Shown: positions 26,446-34,527 of the stretch, piece after piece
How the letters are laid out: every line of letters starts with the position of its first letter
Numbering within the stretch: position 1 is the first letter of the stretch
NCBI RefSeq assembly: GCF_012113595.1
Contig: NZ_CP050831.1
Location: 3,906,001 to 3,970,000 of the forward strand
DNA: 64,000 nucleotides
Direction of reading: 5' to 3'
Source: Bacteroides faecium
GTDB lineage: Bacteria; Bacteroidota; Bacteroidia; Bacteroidales; Bacteroidaceae
Program-made: the position numbers and the translations under genes
Notes under the pieces: generated by a model
Told to the model about the DNA's origin: nothing
Seen by the model: the letters and a program-made list of their open reading frames with translations, nothing else
The model's database searches: none

Positions 26446-26481
26446 ATTTGTTGTATAGTTGAACAACAAATCTTATATTTG
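26446..26481 (+). promoter_or_regulatory. higBA promoter with palindromic operator
   Basis: ATTTGTTGT (26446-26454) and ACAACAAAT (26463-26471) form a perfect 9-bp inverted repeat with 8 bases between. It covers the gap between a TTG -33 (26451-26453) and the -7 TATATTTG (26474-26481), 20 bp apart. The HigA-type protein encoded at 26805 is the likely repressor binding here. Confidence 0.78.
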
Positions 26482-26485
26482 CAAT

Positions 26486-26839
26486 ATGGAAAAGAAACGT
26501 AAGATCCGTACATACGGAGGTTACTTTGAGGCTTTCATGGAGACTTTAACCGAAAAGGAACAAGATAAGATCCAATATGGATTACTCTTGTTGAAAACAC
26601 AAGAAAGACTCTCCGCTAAATTTGTGAAGTTTATTCGGGATGGAGTTTTTGAACTTCGTACAGAGTATAATAGTAACATATATCGGGTATTTTTTATTTT
26701 TGATGAAGGCAAAATTGTCGTATTGTTCAATGGCTTTCAAAAGAAGTCCCAAAAGACACCCGGTTGTGAAATTGATAAAGCAGTAAAAATAAAGGAGGAA
26801 TATTATGCAGATAAACAATCATCAAATAGTAGATTATGA
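26486..26839 (+). CDS. HigB-type toxin (RelE/ParE superfamily, Gp49-like)
   Basis: 117 residues from the ATG at 26486; an upstream in-frame extension to 26459 overlaps the promoter and was rejected. The order of features fits phage-Gp49-like/HigB toxins: FVKFIRDGVFELRTEYNSNI then YRVFFIFDEGKIVVLFNGFQ-type strands and KKSQKTPGCEIDKAVKIKEE. Members cut mRNA on the ribosome. The C-terminal 35 bp overlap the antitoxin gene, so the two are translationally coupled. Confidence 0.9.
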   Translation: MEKKRKIRTYGGYFEAFMETLTEKEQDKIQYGLLLLKTQERLSAKFVKFIRDGVFELRTEYNSNIYRVFFIFDEGKIVVLFNGFQKKSQKTPGCEIDKAVKIKEEYYADKQSSNSRL

Positions 26840-27107
26840 TGCTGTTCTTGACGCCAAATTCGGCGTAGAAGGTACTCCCGAACGTGCGGAAGCAGAAGAA
26901 AAAGCTTATGCTTTTTACACGGGACAGATTATTGAGGATGCGCGGAAAAAGGCTAAAATCAGTCAGGCTGAATTAGCCCGGCGTATCGGTTCCGACCGCT
27001 CTTATATATCAAGAGTGGAGAGTGGGCAGACTGAGCCTAAGGTATCTACTTTCTATCGGATAATGAATGCTTTGGGTTGTAGAATCGAATTTTCGATGAA
27101 TCTATAG
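26805..27107 (+). CDS. HigA-type antitoxin (XRE HTH)
   Basis: 100 residues. Helix-turn-helix at about residues 40-95: IIEDARKKAKISQAELARRI, GSDRSYISRVESGQTEPKVS. It overlaps the toxin gene by 35 bp and should neutralise it and repress the operon through the palindrome at 26446-26471. Toxin-first order is the HigBA arrangement. Confidence 0.92.
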   Translation: MQINNHQIVDYDAVLDAKFGVEGTPERAEAEEKAYAFYTGQIIEDARKKAKISQAELARRIGSDRSYISRVESGQTEPKVSTFYRIMNALGCRIEFSMNL

Positions 27108-27114
27108 AAACAAA

Positions 27115-27147
27115 AAATGCAGAGTTGTAAAAGACAGCTCTGCATTT
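27115..27147. terminator. Bidirectional terminator between higA and the primase gene
   Basis: AAATGCAGAG (27115-27124) pairs with CTCTGCATTT (27138-27147). A-rich sequence before it and T-rich after it let it serve both converging genes. Confidence 0.75.
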
Positions 27148-27166
27148 ATGTTATAAACACTTCCTC

Positions 27167-29287
27167 TTATTCATATAGCCTGTTCGACCTTATCTGTTCC
27201 GTACTGATAACATATACAGCATATCTTCTCCCGTTTCTTCCATTCTTGAACTCAAAATTATGCTTTGCCATTACCTTGCCAATTTGAATCTTCGAACCGG
27301 TTGAATACTGATAACCGGTGCGTTCGTGAATTAACTCGGCAATCTCGCTGACTGTGAGATGCTGTACCGTTTCAAAACGTTCCGGTTGGCGGATATGGGT
27401 CAGTACAAGTTCCTCTTCGGGCGTGTGAAACAAGAAGCCCTCGTTGTTTGCTTCAAGCCGTGCATTGTCTTCCTGCGTGAACCAATATTGATACCCCGGT
27501 TTATTGAGCAGATACTTTATCTGTGCATATAGCTGCGTGTAATTGATTTTTATAAACTCGATAGAGTCGGCATGAAAACAAAGATAGCGGCGGTTGCCCG
27601 TTGTGTCGTGAAGTATCTCCTGATAATTGCACGTTCCTGCAAAGGAAGCGGAATGTGGAAAATTCTGCGAACGGCGTGCGTATGGCAGGCGGATACTAAT
27701 CACTTTACGGGTGACCAAGTCTTTGAACGCACTCATGTCACGTCCACTCATTCCTTCAAACTCATCGAGATTGATGAGCATTGCCTGGGCTACTCTAGCC
27801 AAATCATCTTTGTTGTTCGGGTTAATCAGGCCTGTGGAAAGATAAGCACGTAGTTCGGGCGGGAGCAGGTTGTTGATAAAAGTTGTCTTACCTATATTCT
27901 GCACCTCGCTGCAAAGCAGCAGAACCGTATGGTTTACAATCTCATCGCGGGTAGCGGCTGCACACATGGCTACCAAATACCGTTCCAGACATTCTTGCCA
28001 GAAACTCTGGCGGCTTGTCCGTACGCTGTCCGCCAGGATACGGATATAGTCTGTCCCGTCCCATTCGGGCAATGAATCAAAATACTCACGGATAGGGTGG
28101 TAGCTTGCGCTGAAATCAGAGTAAATTAAGTTCTGAATCGTCTTTACGTTACAAGCATAGCCCAGTTCGTTCATCTCCATCCAGATGCTATTTTCCATCA
28201 TCTCATCCAGTATGCGGAAAGGCTCCGGCTGTTCGGTGTCGGGGAGCCTTCGGCGATACTCCATGATATGAAGCAATTCATTGTAGCGGGTTTCATAACA
28301 CTCACTGATGTGCTGTTCTATTTGCAGCATCCGTTTTTGGGTACTGTTCAGTTTGCGTGTATTGAACTCTTCACTGTGCGAGTACGCACTGTCAATCAAT
28401 GAATCCGTTTCGTCCGCAGGCAAGTCGGTGAACTGGCTTTTAATAAAGGTTGCCGCTTCTTCCTGCGGGATTCCGTGCCTGTTGTATGTACATGCCAGAT
28501 GATGCAGATAATTGTTCCGGTTTCCGGTGGTGTACTCTTCGGATTTGTTATGATAATAATTCAGAGTGACCATTAGTGAAACGTGCGCAAAGTGATAGTT
28601 GAGCGCAGTTTCCTCATTCACCGGATTTTTGCCTTTTGTTGTTCCTTGCTTTTCCTTTACGAGGGCTTTCTTCCTCTTCTTTTGCGATTTATAGAACATG
28701 GGCGGCTGTTCCACTACGAAAGCACTGGCATCGGGATTGAAGTAAATATGAGGGTCGTGCGAGAACAGGCAGGTGCGCCCCACATCTTGGCCGGACGTGT
28801 CAATCTCTACCTGGCAAAGTTGGGCGTAGAAAGAAGCTACTTTGTTGTAGGCGGCATTGTGGAAATCTTCTATTTCCTGAATCGTTTCGGGCAATGTCCC
28901 GTCCGGGTGGCATACGCGTACTATGATTTTCAGTCCCATACCTTTGGGGCTGACGAAGGCGATGCGGGTATGTTTACATTCTTTCGCCAGGGACAGGATG
29001 CGTGTCAACTCTTCTGGATTCAGGTGGTCGATATCTATGACGATATATCCTTGATAGCTGATGAGTGTCGCACTTGAGCGTCCACCCCGGTAGCTGGCTG
29101 AGAATGTGACGGATGGCAGCTCTTTCTTCTTCTCGTTGGCTGCTTTTTCGCCTTGCTCTTGAAAAGTGCGGCGTATTTCCTCGACCATATCCCGATACTT
29201 GGAACTGCCGATGGTGGATACAATCTCTTCTTCGGTCATTTCTGCTATGATACGGTAGAAGTCAAGGAAGATGGTAAAATGTTTCAT
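27167..29287 (-). CDS. VirE-type primase/helicase (BT4734-like N-terminal + VirE + DUF3874)
   Basis: 706 residues. N-terminal 1-200 matches the BT4734-like/VirE_N domain (SYQGYIVIDIDHL with acidic residues of a primase-polymerase-like fold, SPKGMGLKIIVRV, SGQDVGRTCLFSHD). A middle helical part (about 225-330) is followed by a VirE P-loop domain: Walker A about 459-470 (SEVQNIGKTTF), Walker B about 505 (AMLINLDEFE), then GTCNYQEILHDTTGNRRYLC, a sensor-like block. The C-terminus (ISEIAEL-like winged helix, INTKMGKVMAKH-like in SKIQIGKVMAKHNFEFKNGR) resembles DUF3874. Such proteins start replication of mobile elements, yet in Bacteroides this one is a standing partner of DUF4248, HU and amidase genes. 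Divergent from them here. Confidence 0.88.
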   Translation of the reverse strand: MKHFTIFLDFYRIIAEMTEEEIVSTIGSSKYRDMVEEIRRTFQEQGEKAANEKKKELPSVTFSASYRGGRSSATLISYQGYIVIDIDHLNPEELTRILSLAKECKHTRIAFVSPKGMGLKIIVRVCHPDGTLPETIQEIEDFHNAAYNKVASFYAQLCQVEIDTSGQDVGRTCLFSHDPHIYFNPDASAFVVEQPPMFYKSQKKRKKALVKEKQGTTKGKNPVNEETALNYHFAHVSLMVTLNYYHNKSEEYTTGNRNNYLHHLACTYNRHGIPQEEAATFIKSQFTDLPADETDSLIDSAYSHSEEFNTRKLNSTQKRMLQIEQHISECYETRYNELLHIMEYRRRLPDTEQPEPFRILDEMMENSIWMEMNELGYACNVKTIQNLIYSDFSASYHPIREYFDSLPEWDGTDYIRILADSVRTSRQSFWQECLERYLVAMCAAATRDEIVNHTVLLLCSEVQNIGKTTFINNLLPPELRAYLSTGLINPNNKDDLARVAQAMLINLDEFEGMSGRDMSAFKDLVTRKVISIRLPYARRSQNFPHSASFAGTCNYQEILHDTTGNRRYLCFHADSIEFIKINYTQLYAQIKYLLNKPGYQYWFTQEDNARLEANNEGFLFHTPEEELVLTHIRQPERFETVQHLTVSEIAELIHERTGYQYSTGSKIQIGKVMAKHNFEFKNGRNGRRYAVYVISTEQIRSNRLYE

Positions 29288-29380
29288 TCTTTAGTTGTTT
29301 TTTTATTTGCGGTTGCAAAGGAACTTCTTTGTCGCGAGGTGTAAAAGAACTTTTGACATTATGGGCAGAAGTTATTAGGA

Positions 29381-29611
29381 TTAGGGTTCGCCTAAATAAC
29401 GTACAATGGTTGCCACTTGGCGGGGAGAGAGCAGACGGTTGCGTGCGTGATACCCTTCTTCTTCGAGTTCGTGTAGGAGAGTGGGGTTATGCATAATCCA
29501 TCGGCGGAGAATTTGTAAAGCTACTTTTATACCAATGGTGGGGTTGTAAAGGTGAGCCAGTTCCGCTTTCGTATAGGTGCGGATAATAAAGGAATTTTCT
29601 TTGTAATTCAT
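29381..29611 (-). CDS. DUF4248 small protein
   Basis: 76 residues: FIIRTYTKAELAHLYNP, then ALQILRRWIMHNPTLLHELE, and LLSPRQVATIVRYLGEP. This is the DUF4248 family, small helical proteins coded beside VirE-type primases in Bacteroides. The layout suggests a DNA-binding helix-turn-helix fold, but no function is known. It is 93 bp upstream of the primase gene on the same strand and probably shares its transcript. Confidence 0.88.
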   Translation of the reverse strand: MNYKENSFIIRTYTKAELAHLYNPTIGIKVALQILRRWIMHNPTLLHELEEEGYHARNRLLSPRQVATIVRYLGEP

Positions 29612-29738
29612 ATCGGTTTGTTCTTGTAATATGCTATAAAGTTACTGAAAATAACAGGTTTATTAAAGGATTGGCATCGCTTTTATTCGTTGGAAATCAA
29701 GAAACTTCGTTGGGGAATATGGGCTGTGAAAGAAGTGG

Positions 29739-29746
29739 TATATTTG
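29739..29746 (+). promoter_or_regulatory. -7 box of the HU-like gene
   Basis: TATATTTG, 58 bp before the HU start. No -33 at the right spacing; nothing else is evident in 29612-29804. Confidence 0.5.
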
Positions 29747-29804
29747 TGTCGTTAACAAGAAGGAAATGCATTTCGAATGTACGTAAACTTAAAATTAATT
29801 TATT

Positions 29805-30299
29805 ATGGCAATGACAGTTTCTTATTCGGTAGTACCGCGCAAGAATCCTGCAAAGAAGGATGAAGCGGCAAAGTATTACGCACAGGCGCAGGCAGCCGGT
29901 GAGTTGGATTTCGAAGAATTATGCGAGGCGATTACCAGTCGTTCCACCTGTACGGAGACGGATGTGCGGGCTTCGATTTCCGGAATCCTTTATGAGGCAA
30001 AACGCTCGTTGAAAGCCGGGCGTATCGTGCGGTTGGGTGATTTGGGCAGTCTGCAAATCGGTTTGAATAGTGAAGGCGCCACATCGGTCAAAGAGTTCTC
30101 AAGCTCGATGATTAAAGGGGCACATATCATTTTCCGTCCCGGAAAGACGTTGGCGGAACTGCTGAAAATCCTAAGTTATCAGCAAGTGTCGACGCGTGCG
30201 GTGGCTCAATCGGGCAGTGATACCGGCAAGGATGATAAAGACCCCGACGGTGGCGGCGGTTCGGGCGATGATGGTGAAACACCAGACCCGGCTGCTTAA
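29805..30299 (+). CDS. HU-like DNA-binding protein of the VirE cassette
   Basis: 164 residues. HU/IHF-like core about 1-125: AMTVSYSVVPRKNPAKKDEA, CEAITSRSTCTETDVRASIS, VRLGDLGSLQIGLNSEGATS, IIFRPGKTLAELLK. It is longer than HU (90 residues) and has a disordered tail of Gly, Asp and Pro (DKDPDGGGGSGDDGETPDP). This form (HU-DNA_bdg family) is coded in the VirE-DUF4248-amidase cassette across Bacteroides. It probably bends or coats DNA for the partner primase, or binds cassette DNA (inference). Confidence 0.9.
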   Translation: MAMTVSYSVVPRKNPAKKDEAAKYYAQAQAAGELDFEELCEAITSRSTCTETDVRASISGILYEAKRSLKAGRIVRLGDLGSLQIGLNSEGATSVKEFSSSMIKGAHIIFRPGKTLAELLKILSYQQVSTRAVAQSGSDTGKDDKDPDGGGGSGDDGETPDPAA

Positions 30300-30339
30300 T
30301 ATTCTCCTTTTTTGATAACCTATTAATTTTAGAGAAAAG

Positions 30340-30507
30340 ATGAAAGAAATCGTAAGCAAGATTTTGGAAGTTATCATGTACATCATTCCTTTTTTGGGGA
30401 AGAGAAAGCGTGATAGGGTAGTGAGAGAGGTGCGTTACAATACTACGCACAAGGAAGTGTGCAACGTGAAGACGACAGAAAGGAAGAGGGATGATGCGGA
30501 AGATTAG
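30340..30507 (+). CDS. 55-residue small basic protein
   Basis: ATG at 30340, stop at 30507. Sequence begins MKEIVSKILEVIMYIIPFLG, a short hydrophobic helix, then KRKRDRVVREVRYNTTHKEV and a charged tail. It lies 40 bp after the HU gene and overlaps the amidase start by 17 bp, so it is likely translated and coupled to it. Small proteins are known at this place of the cassette in Bacteroides, but I cannot assign this one to a named family. The amphipathic hydrophobic/basic build suggests membrane contact, perhaps a holin-like helper for the amidase (inference). Confidence 0.65.
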   Translation: MKEIVSKILEVIMYIIPFLGKRKRDRVVREVRYNTTHKEVCNVKTTERKRDDAED

Positions 30508-30937
30508 CCTGATTGTGATTCATTGTTCTGCCACCCGTGCCGACCGTGATTTTACGGCGCGGGATGTGGACACGGCTCACCGCTTCCGGGGATTCTCGTG
30601 CTGGGGGTATCATTACTACGTGCGCAAGTCGGGACAGATAGAACCGATGCGTGACGAAGATACGGTGGGCGCTCATGCACGTGGTTACAATGCGGTCAGT
30701 TTAGGGGTGTGCTATGAAGGCGGACTGGATGAGAACGGGAAGGCTGCGGATACGCGCACTCCCCGGCAGAAGGAAGCCTTGCGTCGCCTGGTGGGTGAAC
30801 TGTTGCAGCGTTATCCGGAAGCAAAGGTGGTGGGGCACCGTGATTTGAGTCCTGACACCAATTATAATGGAATTGTTGACCCTTGGGAGCGGATAAAAGA
30901 ATGTCCCTGCTTCGAGGTGAAAGCAGAGACATGGTGA
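30491..30937 (+). CDS. N-acetylmuramoyl-L-alanine amidase (Amidase_2/PGRP fold)
   Basis: 148 residues (147 if the ATG at 30494 is used). Zinc-site residues of T7-lysozyme-type amidases are present: His in LIVIHCSATRA, His in VVGHRDLSPDTN and Cys in ECPCFEV, with WGYHYYV and VGAHARGYNAVSLGVCYEGG in between. It cuts the amide bond between MurNAc and L-Ala in peptidoglycan. There is no signal peptide, so export would need help from another protein or lysis. Last gene of the HU-small protein-amidase set. Confidence 0.93.
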   Translation: MMRKISLIVIHCSATRADRDFTARDVDTAHRFRGFSCWGYHYYVRKSGQIEPMRDEDTVGAHARGYNAVSLGVCYEGGLDENGKAADTRTPRQKEALRRLVGELLQRYPEAKVVGHRDLSPDTNYNGIVDPWERIKECPCFEVKAETW

Positions 30938-30962
30938 TTCTCTCTATTTATTACTGTGGCGG

Positions 30963-31691
30963 TTAATTGACCACCACAGTAGCAAAATACTCTTTGAATA
31001 CTCCCGCAGCTTTTTCAAGTTGTTCGGGGGTATTTTCTTTTACATCTTTCAGCTTGTATTCCTGCTCCATGGCTTCGTATTTGTGTACACCCAGCGTATG
31101 GTAAGGCAGTACTTCTACCCGCTGAATCATCTTGTACTTTCCCAAAGCTGCTCCCAGTTGGCGGATATCCTCTTCAAAATCGCTGTATCCGGGCACTAAC
31201 ACATATCGCAGCCAAAACGGTTTTCCGTTCTCTTCGAGCCATGCCGCCGTGCGGATGGTCTGTTCGTTGCTTCTTCCGGTCAGTGTCTGATGGCGGGCGG
31301 GGTTGAACTCTTTGATATCAAGCAATACGAGGTCGGTCAGTTTGAAAAGCTCTTCCACATCTTCATTCCAGATGCCGCCGTTGCTGTCTATGCAGACGTG
31401 AATCCCTTTCTCTTTCAGTTCGCGAACCAGCAGGACTAGCGCTTTCGCCTGAAACGTAGGTTCTCCGCCTGAAAAAGTGACTCCGCCGCGCTTTCCGAAG
31501 AATGGACGCTGGCTCATAGCCATGCGGACAATCTCTTCCGGTGGGGTGGGCGTACCGCCTTTGCCGGCTATCGTGTCGGGATTGGCGCAATACAGGCAGC
31601 GGAAATTGCAACCTTGAAGAAAAACGACGAGCCGTAAGCCCGGCCCGTCGAATGTTCCCATACTTTCGTATGAATGTACGTTTATCGTCAT
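30963..31691 (-). CDS. pflA: Pyruvate formate-lyase activating enzyme
   Basis: 242 residues. Radical-SAM motif CxxxCxxC in LQGCNFRCLYCANPD, followed by GGVTFSGGEPTFQAK, the GGE stretch that binds SAM. It makes the glycyl radical on PflB. It starts 14 bp after pflB on the same strand and is co-transcribed. The N-terminal INVHSYESMGTFDGPGLR is the typical PflA start. Confidence 0.96.
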   Translation of the reverse strand: MTINVHSYESMGTFDGPGLRLVVFLQGCNFRCLYCANPDTIAGKGGTPTPPEEIVRMAMSQRPFFGKRGGVTFSGGEPTFQAKALVLLVRELKEKGIHVCIDSNGGIWNEDVEELFKLTDLVLLDIKEFNPARHQTLTGRSNEQTIRTAAWLEENGKPFWLRYVLVPGYSDFEEDIRQLGAALGKYKMIQRVEVLPYHTLGVHKYEAMEQEYKLKDVKENTPEQLEKAAGVFKEYFATVVVN

Positions 31692-31705
31692 ATAGAGTAG
31701 ATAGA

Positions 31706-33934
31706 TTACATACGTTCGTGGAAGCTACGGCTGATAACTTCCAGTTGGTGTTCGCGGCTCAACTTCACGAAGTTTACGGCATAACCGGAAACGCGGATTG
31801 TAAGCTGCGGATATTTCTCAGGATGTTCCATTGCGTCATAAAGCATGTCACGGTTCAGAACGTTTACGTTCAAGTGGTGAGCGCCTTTGGTGAAGTAGCC
31901 GTCCATCATAGTGACCAAGTTGTCTATACGGTCTTCTGCGGTAGCTCCCAGTGATTTCGGAACGATGGAGAAGGTGTTGCTGATACCATCTTGTGAGTCA
32001 CGGTAACGAAGTTTCGCTACGGAGCTCAGAGAGGCGATAGCACCGTTCTTGTCGCGTCCGTGCATCGGATTGGCACCCGGAGCGAAGGCAACGCCTTTGG
32101 CGCGTCCGTCGGGAGTGGCTCCGGTCTTTTTACCGTACATCACGTTAGAAGTGATTGTCAGCAATGAAAGGGTAGGACGGGCATTCTTGTAAACAGGCAA
32201 CTTCTTCAATTCTTCGCTGAAGAAATATACCAGGTCAACGCCCAGGTGGTCTACCTTGTCATTGTCATTTCCGAAGCAAGGGAATTCGCCTTCGATGTCG
32301 AAACCTTCCGTCAGGCCGATGTCGTTGCGGCGGGCAGTGACTTTCGCATATTTGATAGCTGACAGTGAGTCGAGCGCGATGGAAAGTCCGGCTACGCCGT
32401 ATGCAAGGTTGATGCGCGGGTTGGTATCTACGAGAGCCATCTGTGCCTTTTCGTAGTAATACTTATCGTGCATATAATGGATAATGTTCATCGCTTCGTT
32501 GTAAACACGGGCGATTTCAATCAATACCTTCTTGTAGTTGTCCATTACTTCTTCGAATTTCAGCGTGTCGCTGGTCAGTACGGGGATATTTTTCACCATG
32601 ACTGTACCTGTGTTTTCGCAACGTCCGCCGTTGATGGCAAGCAGCAGGGCTTTAGCCAGGTTGCAGCGTGCGCCGAAGAACTGGATTTGCTTTCCTATCT
32701 CTTGGTAAGATACACAGCAGGCGATTCCGTAGTCGTCCGACTGGCGTACTTCGCGCATCAGGTCGTCGTTTTCGTACTGGATGGAAGAAGTGTCGATAGA
32801 TACCTTTGCACAGAATTCTTTGAAACCTTCCGGCAGTTCCGGGCTCCACAATACAGTCAGGTTCGGTTCCGGTGAAGGGCCGAGGTTGTACAGTGTTTGC
32901 AGGAAGCGGAAGGAAGTCTTTGTCACTTTGGTGCGTCCGTCGTTGAGACGTCCACCCAGAGATTCGGTTACCCAGGTCGGGTCGCCGGCAAAGATATCGT
33001 TGTATGATTGCATGCGCAGATGGCGTACCATGCGCAGTTTGATGACGAACTGGTCGATAAGTTCCTGTGCGAAAGATTCGGTGATGGTTCCTTTGCTCAG
33101 TTCATATTCCATGTAGATGTCGAGGAAAGAAGAAACATTTCCTAGTGACATGGCTGCTCCGTCTTGTTCCTTAACGGCAGCAAGGTAAGCCATATATACC
33201 CATTGAACGGCTTCTTGTGCAGTGTAGGCGGGGCGGCTCAAGTCGAGTCCGTAGTATTCGCCCATTACTTTCATTTCCTTCAGTGCTTTGATTTGCTCTG
33301 CCACTTCTTCGCGAAGGCGGATACGGGCGTCGGTCATCGGGCCGGTCAGGTTGTGAAGGTCTTCTTTCTTGGCTTCAATCAGTCGGTCGATACCGTAAAG
33401 AGCCATACGGCGGTAGTCGCCGATGATACGTCCGCGGGCGTAGTTGTCAGGAAGTCCGGTAAGGAATCCCAGTGAGCGGAACGAGCGGATTTCTTCGGTA
33501 TATACGTCGAATACGCCGTCGTTGTGTGTCTTGCGGTAGTGAGTGAATATGTCTTTTACGCGGTCGTCCACTTCCACACCGTTTTCGTGGCAAGCCTTGC
33601 TCACTACGTTGATACCGCCGAAAGGCTTGATGGCACGTTTCAGCAGTTCATCTGTTTGCAGACCGACAATCAGTTCGTTTTCCTTGTCGATATATCCGGC
33701 TTTGTGAGACGAGATGGTAGATACGGTAGCATTATCAAGTGAGCGGACGCCGTTGTTTGCTCTTTCTTCTGCCAGTGCTTCGAGGCAGATGTTCCATACG
33801 GCTTTTGTGCGTTCGGTGGGTCCTTCGAGGAAAGAAGCATCTCCGTAATACGGAGTAATGTTATGACTTACGAAATCCCTGACGTTGATTTCGCTGCTCC
33901 AAAGACCGTCTTTAAAGATCTTATTTAATTCCAT
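31706..33934 (-). CDS. pflB: Pyruvate formate-lyase (formate C-acetyltransferase)
   Basis: 742 residues, the usual length. The active-site pair Cys406-Cys407 is in YGIACCVSYQE, and the radical glycine, Gly717 by my count, is in TIRVSGYAVNF. It splits pyruvate and CoA into acetyl-CoA and formate in the cytoplasm under anaerobic conditions. Pairs with pflA immediately downstream. A -7 box TAACTTTG lies at 33988-33981 on the same strand. Confidence 0.97.
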   Translation of the reverse strand: MELNKIFKDGLWSSEINVRDFVSHNITPYYGDASFLEGPTERTKAVWNICLEALAEERANNGVRSLDNATVSTISSHKAGYIDKENELIVGLQTDELLKRAIKPFGGINVVSKACHENGVEVDDRVKDIFTHYRKTHNDGVFDVYTEEIRSFRSLGFLTGLPDNYARGRIIGDYRRMALYGIDRLIEAKKEDLHNLTGPMTDARIRLREEVAEQIKALKEMKVMGEYYGLDLSRPAYTAQEAVQWVYMAYLAAVKEQDGAAMSLGNVSSFLDIYMEYELSKGTITESFAQELIDQFVIKLRMVRHLRMQSYNDIFAGDPTWVTESLGGRLNDGRTKVTKTSFRFLQTLYNLGPSPEPNLTVLWSPELPEGFKEFCAKVSIDTSSIQYENDDLMREVRQSDDYGIACCVSYQEIGKQIQFFGARCNLAKALLLAINGGRCENTGTVMVKNIPVLTSDTLKFEEVMDNYKKVLIEIARVYNEAMNIIHYMHDKYYYEKAQMALVDTNPRINLAYGVAGLSIALDSLSAIKYAKVTARRNDIGLTEGFDIEGEFPCFGNDNDKVDHLGVDLVYFFSEELKKLPVYKNARPTLSLLTITSNVMYGKKTGATPDGRAKGVAFAPGANPMHGRDKNGAIASLSSVAKLRYRDSQDGISNTFSIVPKSLGATAEDRIDNLVTMMDGYFTKGAHHLNVNVLNRDMLYDAMEHPEKYPQLTIRVSGYAVNFVKLSREHQLEVISRSFHERM

Positions 33935-33980
33935 AAATGATAAAATTAGAGGTTGTAGTTATCCTTTTCTTTAGAGCGCA

Positions 33981-34034
33981 CAAAGTTACAATCATTTTTC
34001 ATATAATCAGCATAAATATGCCATGTTTTATGCT
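33981..34034 (-). promoter_or_regulatory. pflBA -7 box and upstream inverted repeat
   Basis: The -7 TAACTTTG (33988-33981) is 47 bp before the pflB start. Upstream, AGCATAAA (34009-34016) and TTTATGCT (34027-34034) form a perfect 8-bp inverted repeat with 10 bases between, at about -30 to -55 from the expected start of transcription. It could be an operator for a dimeric regulator of anaerobic metabolism; no regulator is identified. Confidence 0.5.
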
Positions 34035-34104
34035 TTTCAACATAAAATACCTAGATATTGCTATCCTTTGGAAATCTTCCCGGAATTTTTTTTCGTGTTA
34101 ACTC

Positions 34105-34134
34105 TTGCATGTTTAAAAAAACTTCGTACCTTTG
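34105..34134 (+). promoter_or_regulatory. Promoter of tRNA-Ser(UGA)
   Basis: TTG at 34105-34107 and TACCTTTG at 34127-34134, 19 bp apart, 40 bp before the mature tRNA. Confidence 0.7.
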
Positions 34135-34174
34135 CACCGCTTTTAACGAAAAGCACTTCTGATGAAGAAGTTTT

Positions 34175-34259
34175 GGAGAGGTGGCAGAGTGGTCGATTGC
34201 GGCGGTCTTGAAAACCGTTGAAGGTAACACTTCCGGGGGTTCGAATCCCTCCCTCTCCG
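34175..34259 (+). tRNA. tRNA-Ser, anticodon UGA
   Basis: 85 nt with a long variable arm. Acceptor GGAGAGG (34175-34181) pairs with CCTCTCC, discriminator G. Anticodon stem GCGGT/ACCGT encloses CTTGAAA, anticodon TGA. T-arm contains GGTTCGAATCC. CCA is not encoded. Confidence 0.95.
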
Positions 34260-34294
34260 CTGGAAAACTGAAATTTAAGTAAGTTTTGAGGAAT

Positions 34295-34343
34295 AATACC
34301 CAGTTATACATTACTTAGGAAATGTAGAATTGGGTATTTTTAT
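34295..34343 (+). terminator. Terminator after tRNA-Ser(UGA)
   Basis: AATACCCA (34295-34302) and TGGGTATT (34331-34338) with further pairing of TACATT and AATGTA inside, followed by a T-rich tail. Confidence 0.75.
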
Positions 34344-34527
34344 TTTATTCTTGCCGGACAGTCTTTTGCATGTTTTGAAATACGACTTATCTTCTATTAA
34401 TACAATTTCTTGTTCTCGGTATATCGGTCGGGGTGACCGCTATATCTCTTGCCCAATGAGCTTTTACCGGTAGATTGGCAGAATCTCTGTCGGTTGTTTC
34501 TTTAATGGATTAAAAAAAGAATTGTTT

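Noticed and set aside
26124..26513. 129-residue minus-strand frame over the hairpins and higB start
   Set aside because: It runs through two inverted repeats and the HigBA promoter and has a Phe/Ser-rich sequence with no family.
28583..29077. 164-residue plus-strand frame inside the VirE-type gene
   Set aside because: Antisense shadow with no start context and no recognisable domain.
27167..30937. Full prophage
   Set aside because: Primase and amidase are present, but no integrase, terminase, capsid, tail or portal gene is seen and flanking genes are ordinary metabolism.
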